Below are positions 15,266 through 23,980 of a stretch of 64,000 nucleotides of DNA, piece after piece. The position numbers and the translations under genes are program-made. Each line of letters starts with the position of its first letter. Positions within the stretch are counted from its first letter, which is position 1. The stretch comes from Roseivivax isoporae LMG 25204 (GTDB lineage Bacteria; Pseudomonadota; Alphaproteobacteria; Rhodobacterales; Rhodobacteraceae), in contig NZ_JAME01000008.1 of NCBI RefSeq assembly GCF_000521865.1, forward strand, positions 88,520 to 152,519, written 5' to 3'. The notes under the pieces are model-generated. The model saw only the letters and a program-made list of their open reading frames with translations. It made no database searches and had not been told where the DNA came from.

Positions 15266-15283
15266 CCGGGCCTTCGGGCCCGG
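15266..15283 (+). other. UUCG-tetraloop mRNA hairpin after puhA
   Basis: CCGGGCC-TTCG-GGCCCGG forms a perfect 7-bp stem closed by a C(UUCG)G tetraloop, starting 6 bases after the puhA stop. No T-run follows, so complete termination is unlikely. Protection of the puhA 3' end and reduced read-through to puhB are plausible. Confidence 0.6.
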
Positions 15284-15389
15284 GCGCGGACCGATCTGCC
15301 GGGGGCCGGGACGGGGCCGCCGGCGGGACGGACCCAAGCCATACCGAAGCCATACGACACCCAGACGGATGCCAGCGGGGGAACCACAG

Positions 15390-16040
15390 ATGAGCCACGA
15401 CGATTTCGCCACCGAACCGGTGCCGGGCCTTCCCGAGCTTCCCCCCGAGGGGGAACGCATCCTCTGGCAGGGACGGCCGCAGGCCGCGGCCCTCGCCTGG
15501 CACTCGTTGAGCCTGCCCTGGGTCGCGGGCTACTTCGTGGCCCTGGCGCTCTGGCGCTTCCTGTCGCTCGTGGACATGCTGCCCATCGGGCAGGTCGTGG
15601 GCTACTCGGTGCCGTTCCTGTTCCTGGGCGGGATTGTCCTCGCGCTCCTGTTCCTCGTGGCCTACGTTCAGGCGCGGTCGACCGTCTACACGGTCACGAA
15701 CCGGCGCGTCGCGATGCGGGTGGGCGCGGCGCTGACGCTGACGCTGAACCTGCCCTACACCCAGATCGCGCGGGCCGACCTCGCCCGGGGGCGCTTCGGC
15801 ACCGGCACGATCGTGTTTGAAACCCTTGGCGAGACGCGGTTTTCCTACATGGTTCTCTGGCCGCACCTGCGCCCGTGGCGGTTCGCCCGCACGCAGCCCG
15901 CACTGCGCTGCATCCCCGATGCCGACCGCGTCGCGCGCCTGATCGCCGATGCCGCCGAGGCCCGCCTGTCGGTGCCGCAGGTCCGCCGCGTGACGCCCGC
16001 CCCGGCGGTCGCCGACCCGGCCGGCCTCGCGGCGGAATGA
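15390..16040 (+). CDS. puhB: Photosynthetic complex assembly protein PuhB
   Basis: The 216-residue membrane protein is needed for efficient reaction-centre and LH1 assembly. About three hydrophobic segments lie between residues 35 and 105 (for example LFLGGIVLALLFLVAYVQA), followed by a PH-like domain beginning TVYTVTNRRVAMRVG. Position after puhA and length (Rhodobacter orf214, about 214 residues) agree. GGGGGAA precedes the ATG at 15390; an in-frame ATG at 15369 is less well placed. Confidence 0.92.
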   Translation: MSHDDFATEPVPGLPELPPEGERILWQGRPQAAALAWHSLSLPWVAGYFVALALWRFLSLVDMLPIGQVVGYSVPFLFLGGIVLALLFLVAYVQARSTVYTVTNRRVAMRVGAALTLTLNLPYTQIARADLARGRFGTGTIVFETLGETRFSYMVLWPHLRPWRFARTQPALRCIPDADRVARLIADAAEARLSVPQVRRVTPAPAVADPAGLAAE

Positions 16041-16053
16041 GGAGGCAGGAGCC

Positions 16054-16512
16054 ATGTCCGACACCTCCCCCCGCTTCCGCACCGAGGACAAGGACCTTGT
16101 CCCGCGCGCGCTCGTGCGCGCCATGCTCGCCATGGTGCTGGCCAGCCTCGCACTGACCACCTGGGCGGTCTGGACCGACCGCCCGCTCGAGGCCACGCCG
16201 CCCGAAAGCGCGGCGGTGCTCGAGCGCACCCTCTACATCACCGGCGACATGTCCGGCGCCGCCCGCGTCCTCGACGCAGACGGCACCCTGATCGCCGACA
16301 TGCCCCCCGAGACCGGCGGCTTCGTCTCCGGCGTCTGGCGGGTGCTGCAGCGCAAGCGCACCAATGCGCGCGTGCCGCTCGACGGGCCGGTCCGGCTCGT
16401 CGCGAGCGAGAACGGGCGGATCGCGATCGTCGATCCGTCCACCGGATGGCGTGCCGACCTCATGGGGTTCGGCGCGGACAATGCGGCAGCTTTCGCCAGG
16501 CTGCTGCGCTGA
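16054..16512 (+). CDS. puhC: Photosynthetic complex assembly protein PuhC
   Basis: The 152-residue protein has a cytoplasmic N-terminus, one transmembrane segment (about residues 24-40, MLAMVLASLALTTWAVW) and a periplasmic domain with ERTLYITGDMSGAARVLDADG. It matches PuhC (Rhodobacter orf162b) in length, topology and position, 13 bases after puhB. PuhC affects LH1 and PufX organisation around the reaction centre in Rhodobacter capsulatus. Confidence 0.9.
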   Translation: MSDTSPRFRTEDKDLVPRALVRAMLAMVLASLALTTWAVWTDRPLEATPPESAAVLERTLYITGDMSGAARVLDADGTLIADMPPETGGFVSGVWRVLQRKRTNARVPLDGPVRLVASENGRIAIVDPSTGWRADLMGFGADNAAAFARLLR

Positions 16513-16532
16513 GACCCAAGGGAGGGAAGTCC

Positions 16533-16829
16533 ATGGGATTGCTGACGAAGGATATCGAGAGGGCGCCTTGCACCGTCGAGGTCAGCCACAAGTTCGAAAG
16601 CCTGCACGCGCATGTGCGCTTCGACAACGGCGCCGTGATCTACCCCGGCGACGAGGTCAAGGTGCACGGCCCGGAGATCATGGCGCCGTTCGGCGAGATC
16701 GTGATCGAGGAACGCGAGGCGACCATCGTGCGCGCCTCGAAGCTCGAACGCCTCTGGACCCGCCTGACCGGCGACCTCGAGGTGATGGAGCTTTGCGAGT
16801 TCTCCTTTTCCGAGGAGGTCGCGCTGTGA
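16533..16829 (+). CDS. bciE: Small protein before acsF; probable cyclase subunit BciE
   Basis: The 98-residue soluble protein begins MGLLTKDIERAPCTVEVSHKF after a strong GGAGGGAAG. It lies between puhC and acsF, and its stop overlaps the acsF GTG start (GTGA). In Rhodobacter sphaeroides the small gene immediately upstream of acsF (Rsp_6110) was named bciE and shown to be required by the alphaproteobacterial AcsF cyclase. The identification here rests on size, position and coupling, not on an alignment. It has no transmembrane segment and three cysteines at most. Confidence 0.72.
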   Translation: MGLLTKDIERAPCTVEVSHKFESLHAHVRFDNGAVIYPGDEVKVHGPEIMAPFGEIVIEEREATIVRASKLERLWTRLTGDLEVMELCEFSFSEEVAL

Positions 16830-17965
16830 ACGTCCAGAACACCGGCCTGCGCGCGGCGCACACGGCCGACGCCACCACCGCCGAGGAAGGCCTCGCGATC
16901 CAGGAAGAGCAGGCCAAGCTCGATTCGAAGTTCGCCACCGACGTGGCGATGCAGAACACGCTCCTGACGCCGCGCTTCTACACCACAGATTTCGACGAGC
17001 TCGACGCGATCGACGTCGAACCCGTCCGCGCGGACTGGGACAACCTCATCGCCGAGATGCAGGCTGACCCGAACAAGGGCCATTTCCGCAAGACCGCGGA
17101 CTGGGACCACGTGGACTGGGACGGCATGGATCCCGGCCTGCGCAAGGAATTCATCGACTTCCTGATCTCGTCCTGCACCGCCGAGTTCTCGGGCTGCGTC
17201 CTCTACAAGGAGATGAAGCGGCGCGGGTCGAACCACGACGTCACGACGCTGTTCCAGCTGATGGCGCGGGACGAGGCGCGGCATGCGGGCTTCATCAACG
17301 ACGCGCTGCGGGAGGCGGGCGTCGCGGTGAACCTGGGCTTCCTGACGCAGAAGAAGAAGTACACCTACTTCCGGCCCAAGTTCATCTACTACGCCACCTA
17401 CCTGTCGGAAAAGATCGGCTACGCCCGCTACATCACCATCTTCCGGCATCTCGAGAAGCATCCCGAGCACCGCTTCCACCCGATCTTCAAGTGGTTCGAG
17501 GAATGGTGCAACGACGAGTTCCGGCACGGCGAGGCCTTCGCCCTCCTGATGAAGACCGACCCGAAGTTGACGAGCGGTGTCAACGTCTGGTGGATCAAGT
17601 TCTTCCTGACGGCGGTCTACGCGACCATGTACGTGCGCGACCACCAGCGGCCGGCCTTCCACGAGGCGCTGGGCGTCGATCCCGACTGGTACGCGCACGA
17701 GGTGTTCACCAAGACCTCGAAGCTGTCCGAGCAGATCTTCCCGATCACGCTCGACATCGAGCACCCGGCCTGGCAGCCGACGCTCGAACGCCTCAGCGCG
17801 GCCAACAAGGCGATCGCCGCCGGCAAGGCGCAGGGCGGGCTCGGCGGCCGGGTGAAGACCCTGCTGAACTCGGCGCGTGCCGCCGCCTGCTTCGTTCGCC
17901 TCTACGCGATCCCCGCCAACCGCCACCGCGTGCCCGAGAGCACCCGGATGGAGCCGGCCTATTGA
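16826..17965 (+). CDS. acsF: Oxygen-dependent Mg-protoporphyrin IX monomethyl ester cyclase
   Basis: The 379-residue di-iron oxygenase forms ring E of the pigment, using O2. The two ferritin-like iron-binding motifs are clear: ARDEARHAGF near residue 150 and NDEFRHGEAF near residue 230. The start is GTG (reads MNVQNTG) overlapping the upstream small gene. No bchE, the oxygen-independent alternative, is in the window, so aerobic pigment synthesis is indicated. Confidence 0.96.
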   Translation: MNVQNTGLRAAHTADATTAEEGLAIQEEQAKLDSKFATDVAMQNTLLTPRFYTTDFDELDAIDVEPVRADWDNLIAEMQADPNKGHFRKTADWDHVDWDGMDPGLRKEFIDFLISSCTAEFSGCVLYKEMKRRGSNHDVTTLFQLMARDEARHAGFINDALREAGVAVNLGFLTQKKKYTYFRPKFIYYATYLSEKIGYARYITIFRHLEKHPEHRFHPIFKWFEEWCNDEFRHGEAFALLMKTDPKLTSGVNVWWIKFFLTAVYATMYVRDHQRPAFHEALGVDPDWYAHEVFTKTSKLSEQIFPITLDIEHPAWQPTLERLSAANKAIAAGKAQGGLGGRVKTLLNSARAAACFVRLYAIPANRHRVPESTRMEPAY

Positions 17966-17998
17966 CCCCGCGCGCGGGGATCCCGACGGCGCGCCGTC
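17966..17998 (+). other. Tandem palindromes after acsF
   Basis: Two perfect palindromes, CCCCGCGCGCGGGG (17966-17979) and GACGGCGCGCCGTC (17985-17998), start right after the acsF stop and are followed by TCTTCC. They could fold in the mRNA and separate acsF from puhE expression. The T content is too low to call a terminator. Confidence 0.45.
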
Positions 17999-18071
17999 TC
18001 TTCCTTGGGGGAGAGACGCGCCTCCCGTCCGGCCCCGCGCGCACCATCCTGCGCACCGACCGGAGGGCGCC

Positions 18072-18875
18072 ATGCTGAACGACCCGTGGATCGCCGCGCT
18101 GTTCGCGCTCTTCGCCTGGTGGTTCTCGACCGGCGCGATCCTCCTCGTCGTGCGGCGCGCCGACCGGCGCGGCAACGGCGAGCGGGTGACGCTGGCCGCG
18201 CTGCCGCTCCTCGCTCTCGGGATCTGGGGCATCTGGGCGACGCTCGGGCGGGCCGACGCGGCCGGCGCCTACCTCGCCTTCGTTTCCGCGCTGGCGGTCT
18301 GGGGCTGGATCGAGCTGGCCTTCCTCACCGGCACGGTGACCGGCCCCAACGCCCATTTCTGCCCGCGCCACCTGCCCGAATGGGAACGCTTCATCCGGGC
18401 GTGGGGTGTGCTTGCCTACCACGAGATGCTGCTGGTCGCGTCGCTGCTGGCGCTGTGGGCGCTGACGCGCGATGCCGCGAACGCGTTCGGCTTCTGGACC
18501 TTCGCGGTGCTCTTCTTCGCGCGCGTCTCGGCCAAGCTGAACCTCTTTCTCGGCGTGCCGCGCATCAACACGGAATTCATGCCGGCGGCACTTGCCCACG
18601 TGCCGAGCCATTTCCGCCGCGCCGGCGTGAACTGGCTCTTTCCGCTTTCGGTGACCGCGCTCAGCTTCGCGACCGCGTGCTGGCTCGATCGCCTCGTCAC
18701 GGCCGAAACCTCGGTCGCCACGGCGGGTTTCGCGCTTCTTGCCGCGATGACCGCCCTCGCCCTTCTCGAACACTGGTTCATGGTCCTGCCGTTGCCCGAC
18801 GAGAAGCTCTGGCGCTGGATGTTGCCCGCGCGCCCACAAAAAACACCATCCCGGGAGGACGCCCATGGACTTTGA
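18072..18875 (+). CDS. puhE: Putative photosynthetic complex assembly protein PuhE
   Basis: The 267-residue polytopic protein (about seven hydrophobic segments) matches PuhE/orf274, a conserved member of puh operons that modulates bacteriochlorophyll production and reaction-centre assembly in Rhodobacter capsulatus. Family-typical sequence [15 protein letters not shown] and [19 protein letters not shown] is visible. CGGAGGG precedes the ATG at 18072. Its end overlaps the hemA start by 11 bases. Confidence 0.88.
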   Translation: MLNDPWIAALFALFAWWFSTGAILLVVRRADRRGNGERVTLAALPLLALGIWGIWATLGRADAAGAYLAFVSALAVWGWIELAFLTGTVTGPNAHFCPRHLPEWERFIRAWGVLAYHEMLLVASLLALWALTRDAANAFGFWTFAVLFFARVSAKLNLFLGVPRINTEFMPAALAHVPSHFRRAGVNWLFPLSVTALSFATACWLDRLVTAETSVATAGFALLAAMTALALLEHWFMVLPLPDEKLWRWMLPARPQKTPSREDAHGL

Positions 18876-20079
18876 CGCCCTTTTCACCGAGAGCCTCGAC
18901 GCTTTGAAGCGCGAGGGGAACTACCGCATCTTCGCCGAACTCGAGCGGCGCGCGGGCGCGTTCCCGAGGGCGATCAGCCATGACGCGCAGGCGCCCGACG
19001 ACGTGACGGTGTGGTGCTCGAACGACTATCTCGGGATGGGGCAGCATCCGACCGTCATCCAGGCCATGGTCGACACGGCCCATGCCTGCGGCTGCGGCGC
19101 CGGCGGCACGCGCAACATCTCCGGCAACACCCACCAGCACGCGATGCTCGAGGCCGAGCTCGCCGACCTGCACGGCAAGGACTCGGCGCTCCTCTTCACC
19201 TCGGGCTACGTTTCCAACTGGGCGGCGCTGTCGACCCTCGGGTCGAAGCTGCCCGACGCGGTGATCCTCTCCGACGAGAAGAACCACGCCTCGATGATCG
19301 AGGGGATCCGCCATTCCAAGGCCGACAAGGTCATCTGGAGGCACAACGACCCCGAGGATCTCGATCGCAAGCTCGCGGCGCTGCCGGTCAACGCGACCAA
19401 GATCGTCGCCTTCGAATCGGTCTACTCGATGGATGGCGACATCTGCCCGATGGACGAGATCGTCGAGGTCGCGGAACGGCACGGCGCCATGACCTATCTC
19501 GACGAGGTGCACGCGGTCGGCATGTACGGCGCGCGCGGCGGCGGCATCAGCGAGGAACGCGGCCTGCAGGACCGCATCACGCTGATCGAGGGCACGCTCG
19601 GCAAGGCGTTCGGCGTGGTGGGCGGCTACGTCACCGGCTCGGCCGCGCTCTGCGACTTCATCCGCAGCTTCGCGTCGGGGTTCATCTTTACGACCGCGCT
19701 GCCGCCGGCCTGCGCCGCGGCCGCCTGCACCTCGATTCGCCACCTGAAGGAAAGCGGCGCCGAACGCGCCCGCCAGAAGGAACAGGTGCGCAAGCTGCGC
19801 GCCCGGCTCGACGCGCAGGGCATCCCGCACCTGCCCAACGACAGCCACATCATCCCGGTCATGATCAAGGACCCGGTGAAGTGCCGCCAGCTCGCCGACA
19901 TCCTGATGCAGGACTTCGGCATCTACGTGCAGCCGATCAACTACCCGACGGTGCCCAAAGGCACCGAGCGGCTGCGCTTCACCCCCGGTCCGCTGCACAC
20001 CGACGAGGACATCGAGTACCTCGTGCAGGCGCTTGCCACGCTCTGGAAGCGCTGCGCGTTGGCGCACGCGGTGGCGTGA
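18865..20079 (+). CDS. hemA: 5-aminolevulinate synthase
   Basis: The 404-residue PLP enzyme condenses glycine and succinyl-CoA to 5-aminolevulinate, the first tetrapyrrole precursor. It carries the alpha-oxoamine synthase signature [14 protein letters not shown] with the PLP lysine near residue 248 and [11 protein letters not shown] near residue 52. The N-terminus [21 protein letters not shown] is typical. GGGAGGA precedes the ATG. Location at the end of the puh/acsF series couples precursor supply with pigment synthesis. Confidence 0.96.
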   Translation: MDFDALFTESLDALKREGNYRIFAELERRAGAFPRAISHDAQAPDDVTVWCSNDYLGMGQHPTVIQAMVDTAHACGCGAGGTRNISGNTHQHAMLEAELADLHGKDSALLFTSGYVSNWAALSTLGSKLPDAVILSDEKNHASMIEGIRHSKADKVIWRHNDPEDLDRKLAALPVNATKIVAFESVYSMDGDICPMDEIVEVAERHGAMTYLDEVHAVGMYGARGGGISEERGLQDRITLIEGTLGKAFGVVGGYVTGSAALCDFIRSFASGFIFTTALPPACAAAACTSIRHLKESGAERARQKEQVRKLRARLDAQGIPHLPNDSHIIPVMIKDPVKCRQLADILMQDFGIYVQPINYPTVPKGTERLRFTPGPLHTDEDIEYLVQALATLWKRCALAHAVA

Positions 20080-20139
20080 TCGAGAGGACGGCGGGCAGGT
20101 CTTCCATCGGGCAGGAAAGCGGTTAAATCTCCCGCTGCC

Positions 20140-20577
20140 ATGACCCGAAAGACCCGCCTGTTCCGTCCCCTCTCCGTCGCGCTCTGCGCGCTCTGGTTTG
20201 CCGCGCCCGCGGTCGGTCAGGGTGCGGGTGACCCCGAGGCGGGCGCGCGCGCCTTCCGGAACTGCACCGCCTGCCACGCGGTCGTCGCCGACGACGGCCG
20301 GGTGCTTGTGCCCGGCGGGCGCGCGGGGCCGAATCTCTACGGGATCGCGGGACGCCGCGCCGGCACCGTCGCCGGGTTCAACTACGGCGACTCGCTGCAG
20401 CGTGCCGGCGCGCAGGGGCTGACCTGGACGCAGGAAACCTTCGTCGACTACCTCGTGAACCCGACGGAATATCTCAAGGAATGGCTGGGCGACGACAGCG
20501 CCCGCGGCACGATGGCCTTCCGGATGAAGGCCAACCGCGAGGACCTCTGGGCCTACCTGCGCTCGCTCGAACCCTGA
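20140..20577 (+). CDS. cycA: Periplasmic class I c-type cytochrome (cytochrome c2/c551 type)
   Basis: The 145-residue protein has a signal peptide (cleavage about residue 26, after APAVGQ), heme motif CTACH at residues 42-46 and a likely methionine ligand in ARGTMAF near residue 125. NPTEYLKEWLGDD is typical of cytochrome c2/c550 family members. Downstream of hemA in a photosynthesis cluster, it is a candidate for electron return from the cytochrome bc1 complex to the reaction centre, but it could also serve respiration. The symbol is by function and position only. Confidence 0.82.
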   Translation: MTRKTRLFRPLSVALCALWFAAPAVGQGAGDPEAGARAFRNCTACHAVVADDGRVLVPGGRAGPNLYGIAGRRAGTVAGFNYGDSLQRAGAQGLTWTQETFVDYLVNPTEYLKEWLGDDSARGTMAFRMKANREDLWAYLRSLEP

Positions 20578-20593
20578 GCCGGCTTCCGGCTCA
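20575..20593. terminator. Shared hairpin between convergent genes, built from both stop codons
   Basis: TGAGCCGG-CTT-CCGGCTCA is a perfect 8-bp stem with a 3-base loop. Its left end is the TGA of the cytochrome gene and its right end the stop of the opposite export lipoprotein gene. A bidirectional, T-poor terminator is likely. Confidence 0.6.
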
Positions 20594-21715
20594 GTTGGTG
20601 TTCGCGATCGTCGTCACCTGCCGGGTGAAGCCGAAGACGGACCCGAACAGCGCGAAGATGGTCTGCGCCTTGGTGACTGGCGATTCGGTCGCGAGGACGG
20701 TGTCGTCGGGATAGATGTTGAACTGCCGCGCCGCGAACAGCCCGTCGGCGCTCGTCAGGTCGAAGGCGAAGATCACCTGCTGCCGATTCGGGCCCGACCC
20801 GTCCGCGCGCAGCGCCGAGGCGCTGTATTCGCGCAGGACCAGCACGCCCTTCGGATCCGCACGGCTGTCCTGCAGGCCGCGCATCAGGGCGAGGGCCTCG
20901 AGCGCGGAGATGCGCGGCTTGGTGAAGCTGATCAGGTCCTCGGACCCCGAAGCGCCGAGCGCGGTGAAGGTGCGATCGTCGTCGGACACCACGACCACGT
21001 CCCGGGGCTGCAGCGTGGTGTTGCGCGCGCCGGACTTGAACAGGTCCTCGGCGAAGATCTCGTAGGTCGACCCGCCCCGGATCAGTTTGACGATCGGGTT
21101 CTGGTAGGTCGGCGTGATGCCGCCGCCGGCCGAGATCAGGCTGATGATGGGATAGTTCCGCGACGGCATCGGGTAGGTGCCCGGCGCGCCGACGCCGCCG
21201 GCGAGGTCGACGGAATTGTTCTGCCCGGGCTGCAGTTGCAGGAGCACCTGCGCGGAGGGCACGATAGGCTCGAGCATGCGCTGGATGCGCGCGCGCGCCG
21301 CCGAGGGCGTCATGCCGCGCACGTTCACGCGGTCGATGTAGGGCACGAAGATCGCGCCGTCCTGGTCGACCTCGAGCCCCTGCATCTGCGTGGACTTCTC
21401 GGCGGTGCTGGTCAGCAGCGAGTTCTCCTGGCTGTCGTAGATCGTCAGGTTCACCCGGTCGCCGGTCGAGATCACCGAGGTGTCGGGCGCGCCGGTGGCG
21501 CCGATCCAGTTGAACGACCGGTAGTTCCCGGTCGCGGGCCAATGCGCGACGCCCGCCATGTTCGCCCGTGTGACCGGCACGACCTGGAAGGTCGGCTCGG
21601 CCGAGCGGCTTTCGTTCACGACCTCGGATTCCAGCGCCGCGCCGCGCGGCAGGCTGCACGCCGCCACGAGCAGCAGCGACGCCACAAGAGCCAGGAGTCT
21701 TCGTGTCGCGGCCAT
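20591..21715 (-). CDS. Polysaccharide export outer-membrane lipoprotein (Wza/KpsD type)
   Basis: The 374-residue protein starts at ATG 21713-21715 (GAGGGACGAAC upstream) with a lipoprotein signal ending LLLVAACS, so Cys20 or thereabouts is lipidated. A polysaccharide-biosynthesis/export domain (ISTGDRVNLTIYDS ... DQDGAIFVPYIDRVNVRG, about residues 85-160) is followed by SLBB-like segments (AGGVGAPGTYPMP). It would form the outer-membrane channel for an exported polysaccharide. No Wzc-type kinase or Wzx/Wzy genes are visible next to it. Confidence 0.88.
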   Translation of the reverse strand: MAATRRLLALVASLLLVAACSLPRGAALESEVVNESRSAEPTFQVVPVTRANMAGVAHWPATGNYRSFNWIGATGAPDTSVISTGDRVNLTIYDSQENSLLTSTAEKSTQMQGLEVDQDGAIFVPYIDRVNVRGMTPSAARARIQRMLEPIVPSAQVLLQLQPGQNNSVDLAGGVGAPGTYPMPSRNYPIISLISAGGGITPTYQNPIVKLIRGGSTYEIFAEDLFKSGARNTTLQPRDVVVVSDDDRTFTALGASGSEDLISFTKPRISALEALALMRGLQDSRADPKGVLVLREYSASALRADGSGPNRQQVIFAFDLTSADGLFAARQFNIYPDDTVLATESPVTKAQTIFALFGSVFGFTRQVTTIANTN

Positions 21716-21820
21716 GTTCGTCCCTCTTCCCGTGTCGTGCGGACACGCCGATCCTTTTCCGCACCGGCCACCCGGTGATAAACGTGTTGGCGGCAAATTC
21801 CAGTGGGGATGGACTCAAAA

Positions 21821-22678
21821 ATGTCTGGCGGCGAAGCTTCCGGCCCGATCCTGCTCACCGGCGCGACCGGCAAGGTCGGGCGCCTTCTGCGCGGGGTCTG
21901 GCCGACGGTGTCGGGGGCGCCCGCGCTCGTGCCCGTGGCGCGGCGCCCCGGCGCGGGCGTGGTGTGGGAGCCCGGCGCACCCACGGACGGCCTGCCACGC
22001 GCGGCGGTGGTCGCGGCGTTCTGGGGTGTCGTGCCGGGGCCGGGCCGCGACCTGAGCCGGAACGCCGAACTGGCCGGGGCGGCGATGGCGCTCGGGCGCG
22101 CGGTGGGCGCCCGGCTGGTGATCCACTGCTCCACCTCCGCGGTCTACGCGCCCGGACCCGAGACCCTGACCGAGGAGGACACGCCCGCGCCGCCCGGACC
22201 CTACGGCGCGGCGAAGCTCGAGATGGAGGCGGCGGTGGCGCGGCACGTGGCGGCCGATCCGCAGGGGCCGCGTGCCGTCTGCCTCCGGATCGGCAACGTC
22301 GCCGGCGCCGAGAGCCTCTTCGACGCGATGACCCGCGCCCACGAGGTCACGCTTGACCGCTTCGCGGACGGGGCGGGACCAGAGCGCAACTACATCGCGC
22401 CGAGCGACCTCGCCCGCGTTGTCGTCGCGCTTGCCGCCGCCGATCCCGCGCGGCTGCCGGCGATCCTCAATGTCGGCGCCCCCCGCACCACCGCGATGGA
22501 GGCGATCGCCCGCGCCGCCGGCCGTCCGGTCCTCTGGCGCGTCGCACCGGAAGGGGCCGCGCGGCGGGTGGCGCTCGACGTGTCGCGCATGCTGGCGATC
22601 TGCCCGCTCGACGACCGCGCCGCGGATCCCGCGCATCTCGTCTCGGACTGGCGCGCCGCCCTGGCGGCCGCCGCATGA
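21821..22678 (+). CDS. NAD-dependent epimerase/dehydratase-family protein
   Basis: The 285-residue extended short-chain dehydrogenase-like protein has the Rossmann motif ILLTGATGKVGRLL at its N-terminus, a catalytic-type STSAVYAPG and PYGAAKLEME (the Tyr-xxx-Lys pair) near residue 130. It probably modifies a nucleotide sugar for the adjoining glycan locus. The ATG at 21821 is preferred (GGGGATGGA upstream); ATG 21809 and GTG 21803 are in-frame alternatives. The next gene overlaps its stop by 4 bases. Confidence 0.8.
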   Translation: MSGGEASGPILLTGATGKVGRLLRGVWPTVSGAPALVPVARRPGAGVVWEPGAPTDGLPRAAVVAAFWGVVPGPGRDLSRNAELAGAAMALGRAVGARLVIHCSTSAVYAPGPETLTEEDTPAPPGPYGAAKLEMEAAVARHVAADPQGPRAVCLRIGNVAGAESLFDAMTRAHEVTLDRFADGAGPERNYIAPSDLARVVVALAAADPARLPAILNVGAPRTTAMEAIARAAGRPVLWRVAPEGAARRVALDVSRMLAICPLDDRAADPAHLVSDWRAALAAAA

Positions 22679-23286
22679 GGGCCATGGCGCGCGCGCTCGA
22701 CGTCACCGTCGCCGCTCTGCTTGCGGTGGTGCTGTCCCCGGTGATCCTGCTGATCGCCCTCGCCATCCTGTGTCTCGACGGCCGGCCGGTGCTCTATCTC
22801 GGCGAACGCATGCGCGCGCCGGGGCAGGCGTTCCTGCTGTGGAAGTTCCGCACCATGCGCACGGTCGCGACGGACAGCGGCGTCTCGGGCGGGGACAAGG
22901 CGCGGCGCATCACCCGGACGGGCCGCATCCTGCGCCGCTACCGGCTGGACGAGCTGCCGCAGCTCTGGAACATCCTGCGGGGCGACATCGGCTTCGTCGG
23001 ACCGCGCCCGCCGCTGCGCCGCTACGTCGAGATGTTCCCGGACCTCTATGCCGAGGTCCTGAAGGACCGCCCCGGCGTGACCGGCATGGCGACGCTCGCT
23101 TTTCACCGTGCGGAGGAACGGATGCTCGGGCGCTGCGCCACGGCGGCCGAGACCGAGGCGGTCTATTGCCGCCGCTGCGTTCCCCGGAAGGCGCGGATCG
23201 ACATGATCTACGCGCGTCGGCGCACGCTGTGCAGCGACGCCCGCCTCATGCTGTCCACGGTGGTGCGCCGCCTGCCGCCGCATTGA
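22675..23286 (+). CDS. Undecaprenyl-phosphate sugar transferase (bacterial sugar transferase family)
   Basis: The 203-residue protein has one N-terminal hydrophobic segment (about residues 10-33) and the initiating phosphoglycosyltransferase core. Visible motifs are LWKFRTMRT, RYRLDELPQLWNILRGDIGFVGPRPP and DRPGVTGMATLAF. It would attach the first sugar phosphate to the lipid carrier for exopolysaccharide. It is the short, single-domain form without the WcaJ-type N-terminal membrane domain. Start overlaps the upstream epimerase stop (ATGA). Confidence 0.9.
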   Translation: MRAMARALDVTVAALLAVVLSPVILLIALAILCLDGRPVLYLGERMRAPGQAFLLWKFRTMRTVATDSGVSGGDKARRITRTGRILRRYRLDELPQLWNILRGDIGFVGPRPPLRRYVEMFPDLYAEVLKDRPGVTGMATLAFHRAEERMLGRCATAAETEAVYCRRCVPRKARIDMIYARRRTLCSDARLMLSTVVRRLPPH

Positions 23287-23305
23287 GCCTGGGCAGGCGG
23301 GCGCC

Positions 23306-23980
23306 TCAGCGGCGCAGCACGCGGTAGTTCAGGAACTCGGACAATCCGCCAACGAATTGCTGCGCGCTCAAGACCCGGCCCGCGTCGTCGACCAGCACCA
23401 GCGACACGAAATCGCGGCCCCCGTCGCTGACGCAATGGACGTGCAGCCGGGTGCCCCGCGCACGCACCTCGCCCGACGCGAAATCCTCGCGGCCCTGTGG
23501 CAGCACGTTGCAGGTATAGGTGTCGGTGACGGTGTGGTTCTCGCCGTCGAGATGCCGCATCACGTAGGGTGCGGTGCCGCGCTGGCGCGCGCGGATCAGT
23601 GACAGGAGCGCGTCCTCGTCCGTCGACATGAGGTCGCCGCCGAGCCCGCGCGTCTGCACCACGAAGCCGTCGCGGAACACGACCGAGGCACCCGCGGGCG
23701 TCGCGTAGGTGGTATACGCGCCGTTGCGCTGCACCGGCACGAACAGCGCCTGTCCGCCGCGGCTTTCCACCTCGACGAAGGTCACGGGACCGCGGAGCTG
23801 GCCCAGCGTGCTCATGATCGTCGCCTCGGGCAACGGCGCGGGCCGGCCGCTGCCGATCTGCGCGCCGATCTGGCGCAGGACGTCGATGGAACGGACGCGC
23901 TCCTGATCGCTGCCGCAGGACGCGAGCGCGAGGACGAGCGAGAGCGGCAGGACCGCGCGCAGGAAGGTCTTGCCGATCAT
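23306..23980 (-). CDS. YjbF/GfcB-family lipoprotein
   Basis: The 224-residue protein has a lipoprotein signal ending LVLALASCGSD and resembles the YjbF (GfcB) group, which works with YjbH in exopolysaccharide production in enterobacteria. Its ATG overlaps the stop of the upstream YjbH-type gene (ATGA), supporting a two-gene operon. The family call is from the pairing, signal and size; I could not align it. Function beyond extracellular polysaccharide handling is not known. Confidence 0.72.
   Translation of the reverse strand: MIGKTFLRAVLPLSLVLALASCGSDQERVRSIDVLRQIGAQIGSGRPAPLPEATIMSTLGQLRGPVTFVEVESRGGQALFVPVQRNGAYTTYATPAGASVVFRDGFVVQTRGLGGDLMSTDEDALLSLIRARQRGTAPYVMRHLDGENHTVTDTYTCNVLPQGREDFASGEVRARGTRLHVHCVSDGGRDFVSLVLVDDAGRVLSAQQFVGGLSEFLNYRVLRR

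Noticed and set aside
13007..15460. Antisense open frame of 817 codons across lhaA and puhA
   Set aside because: It spans two well-supported genes on the other strand and has the same random Arg/His/Glu-rich composition.
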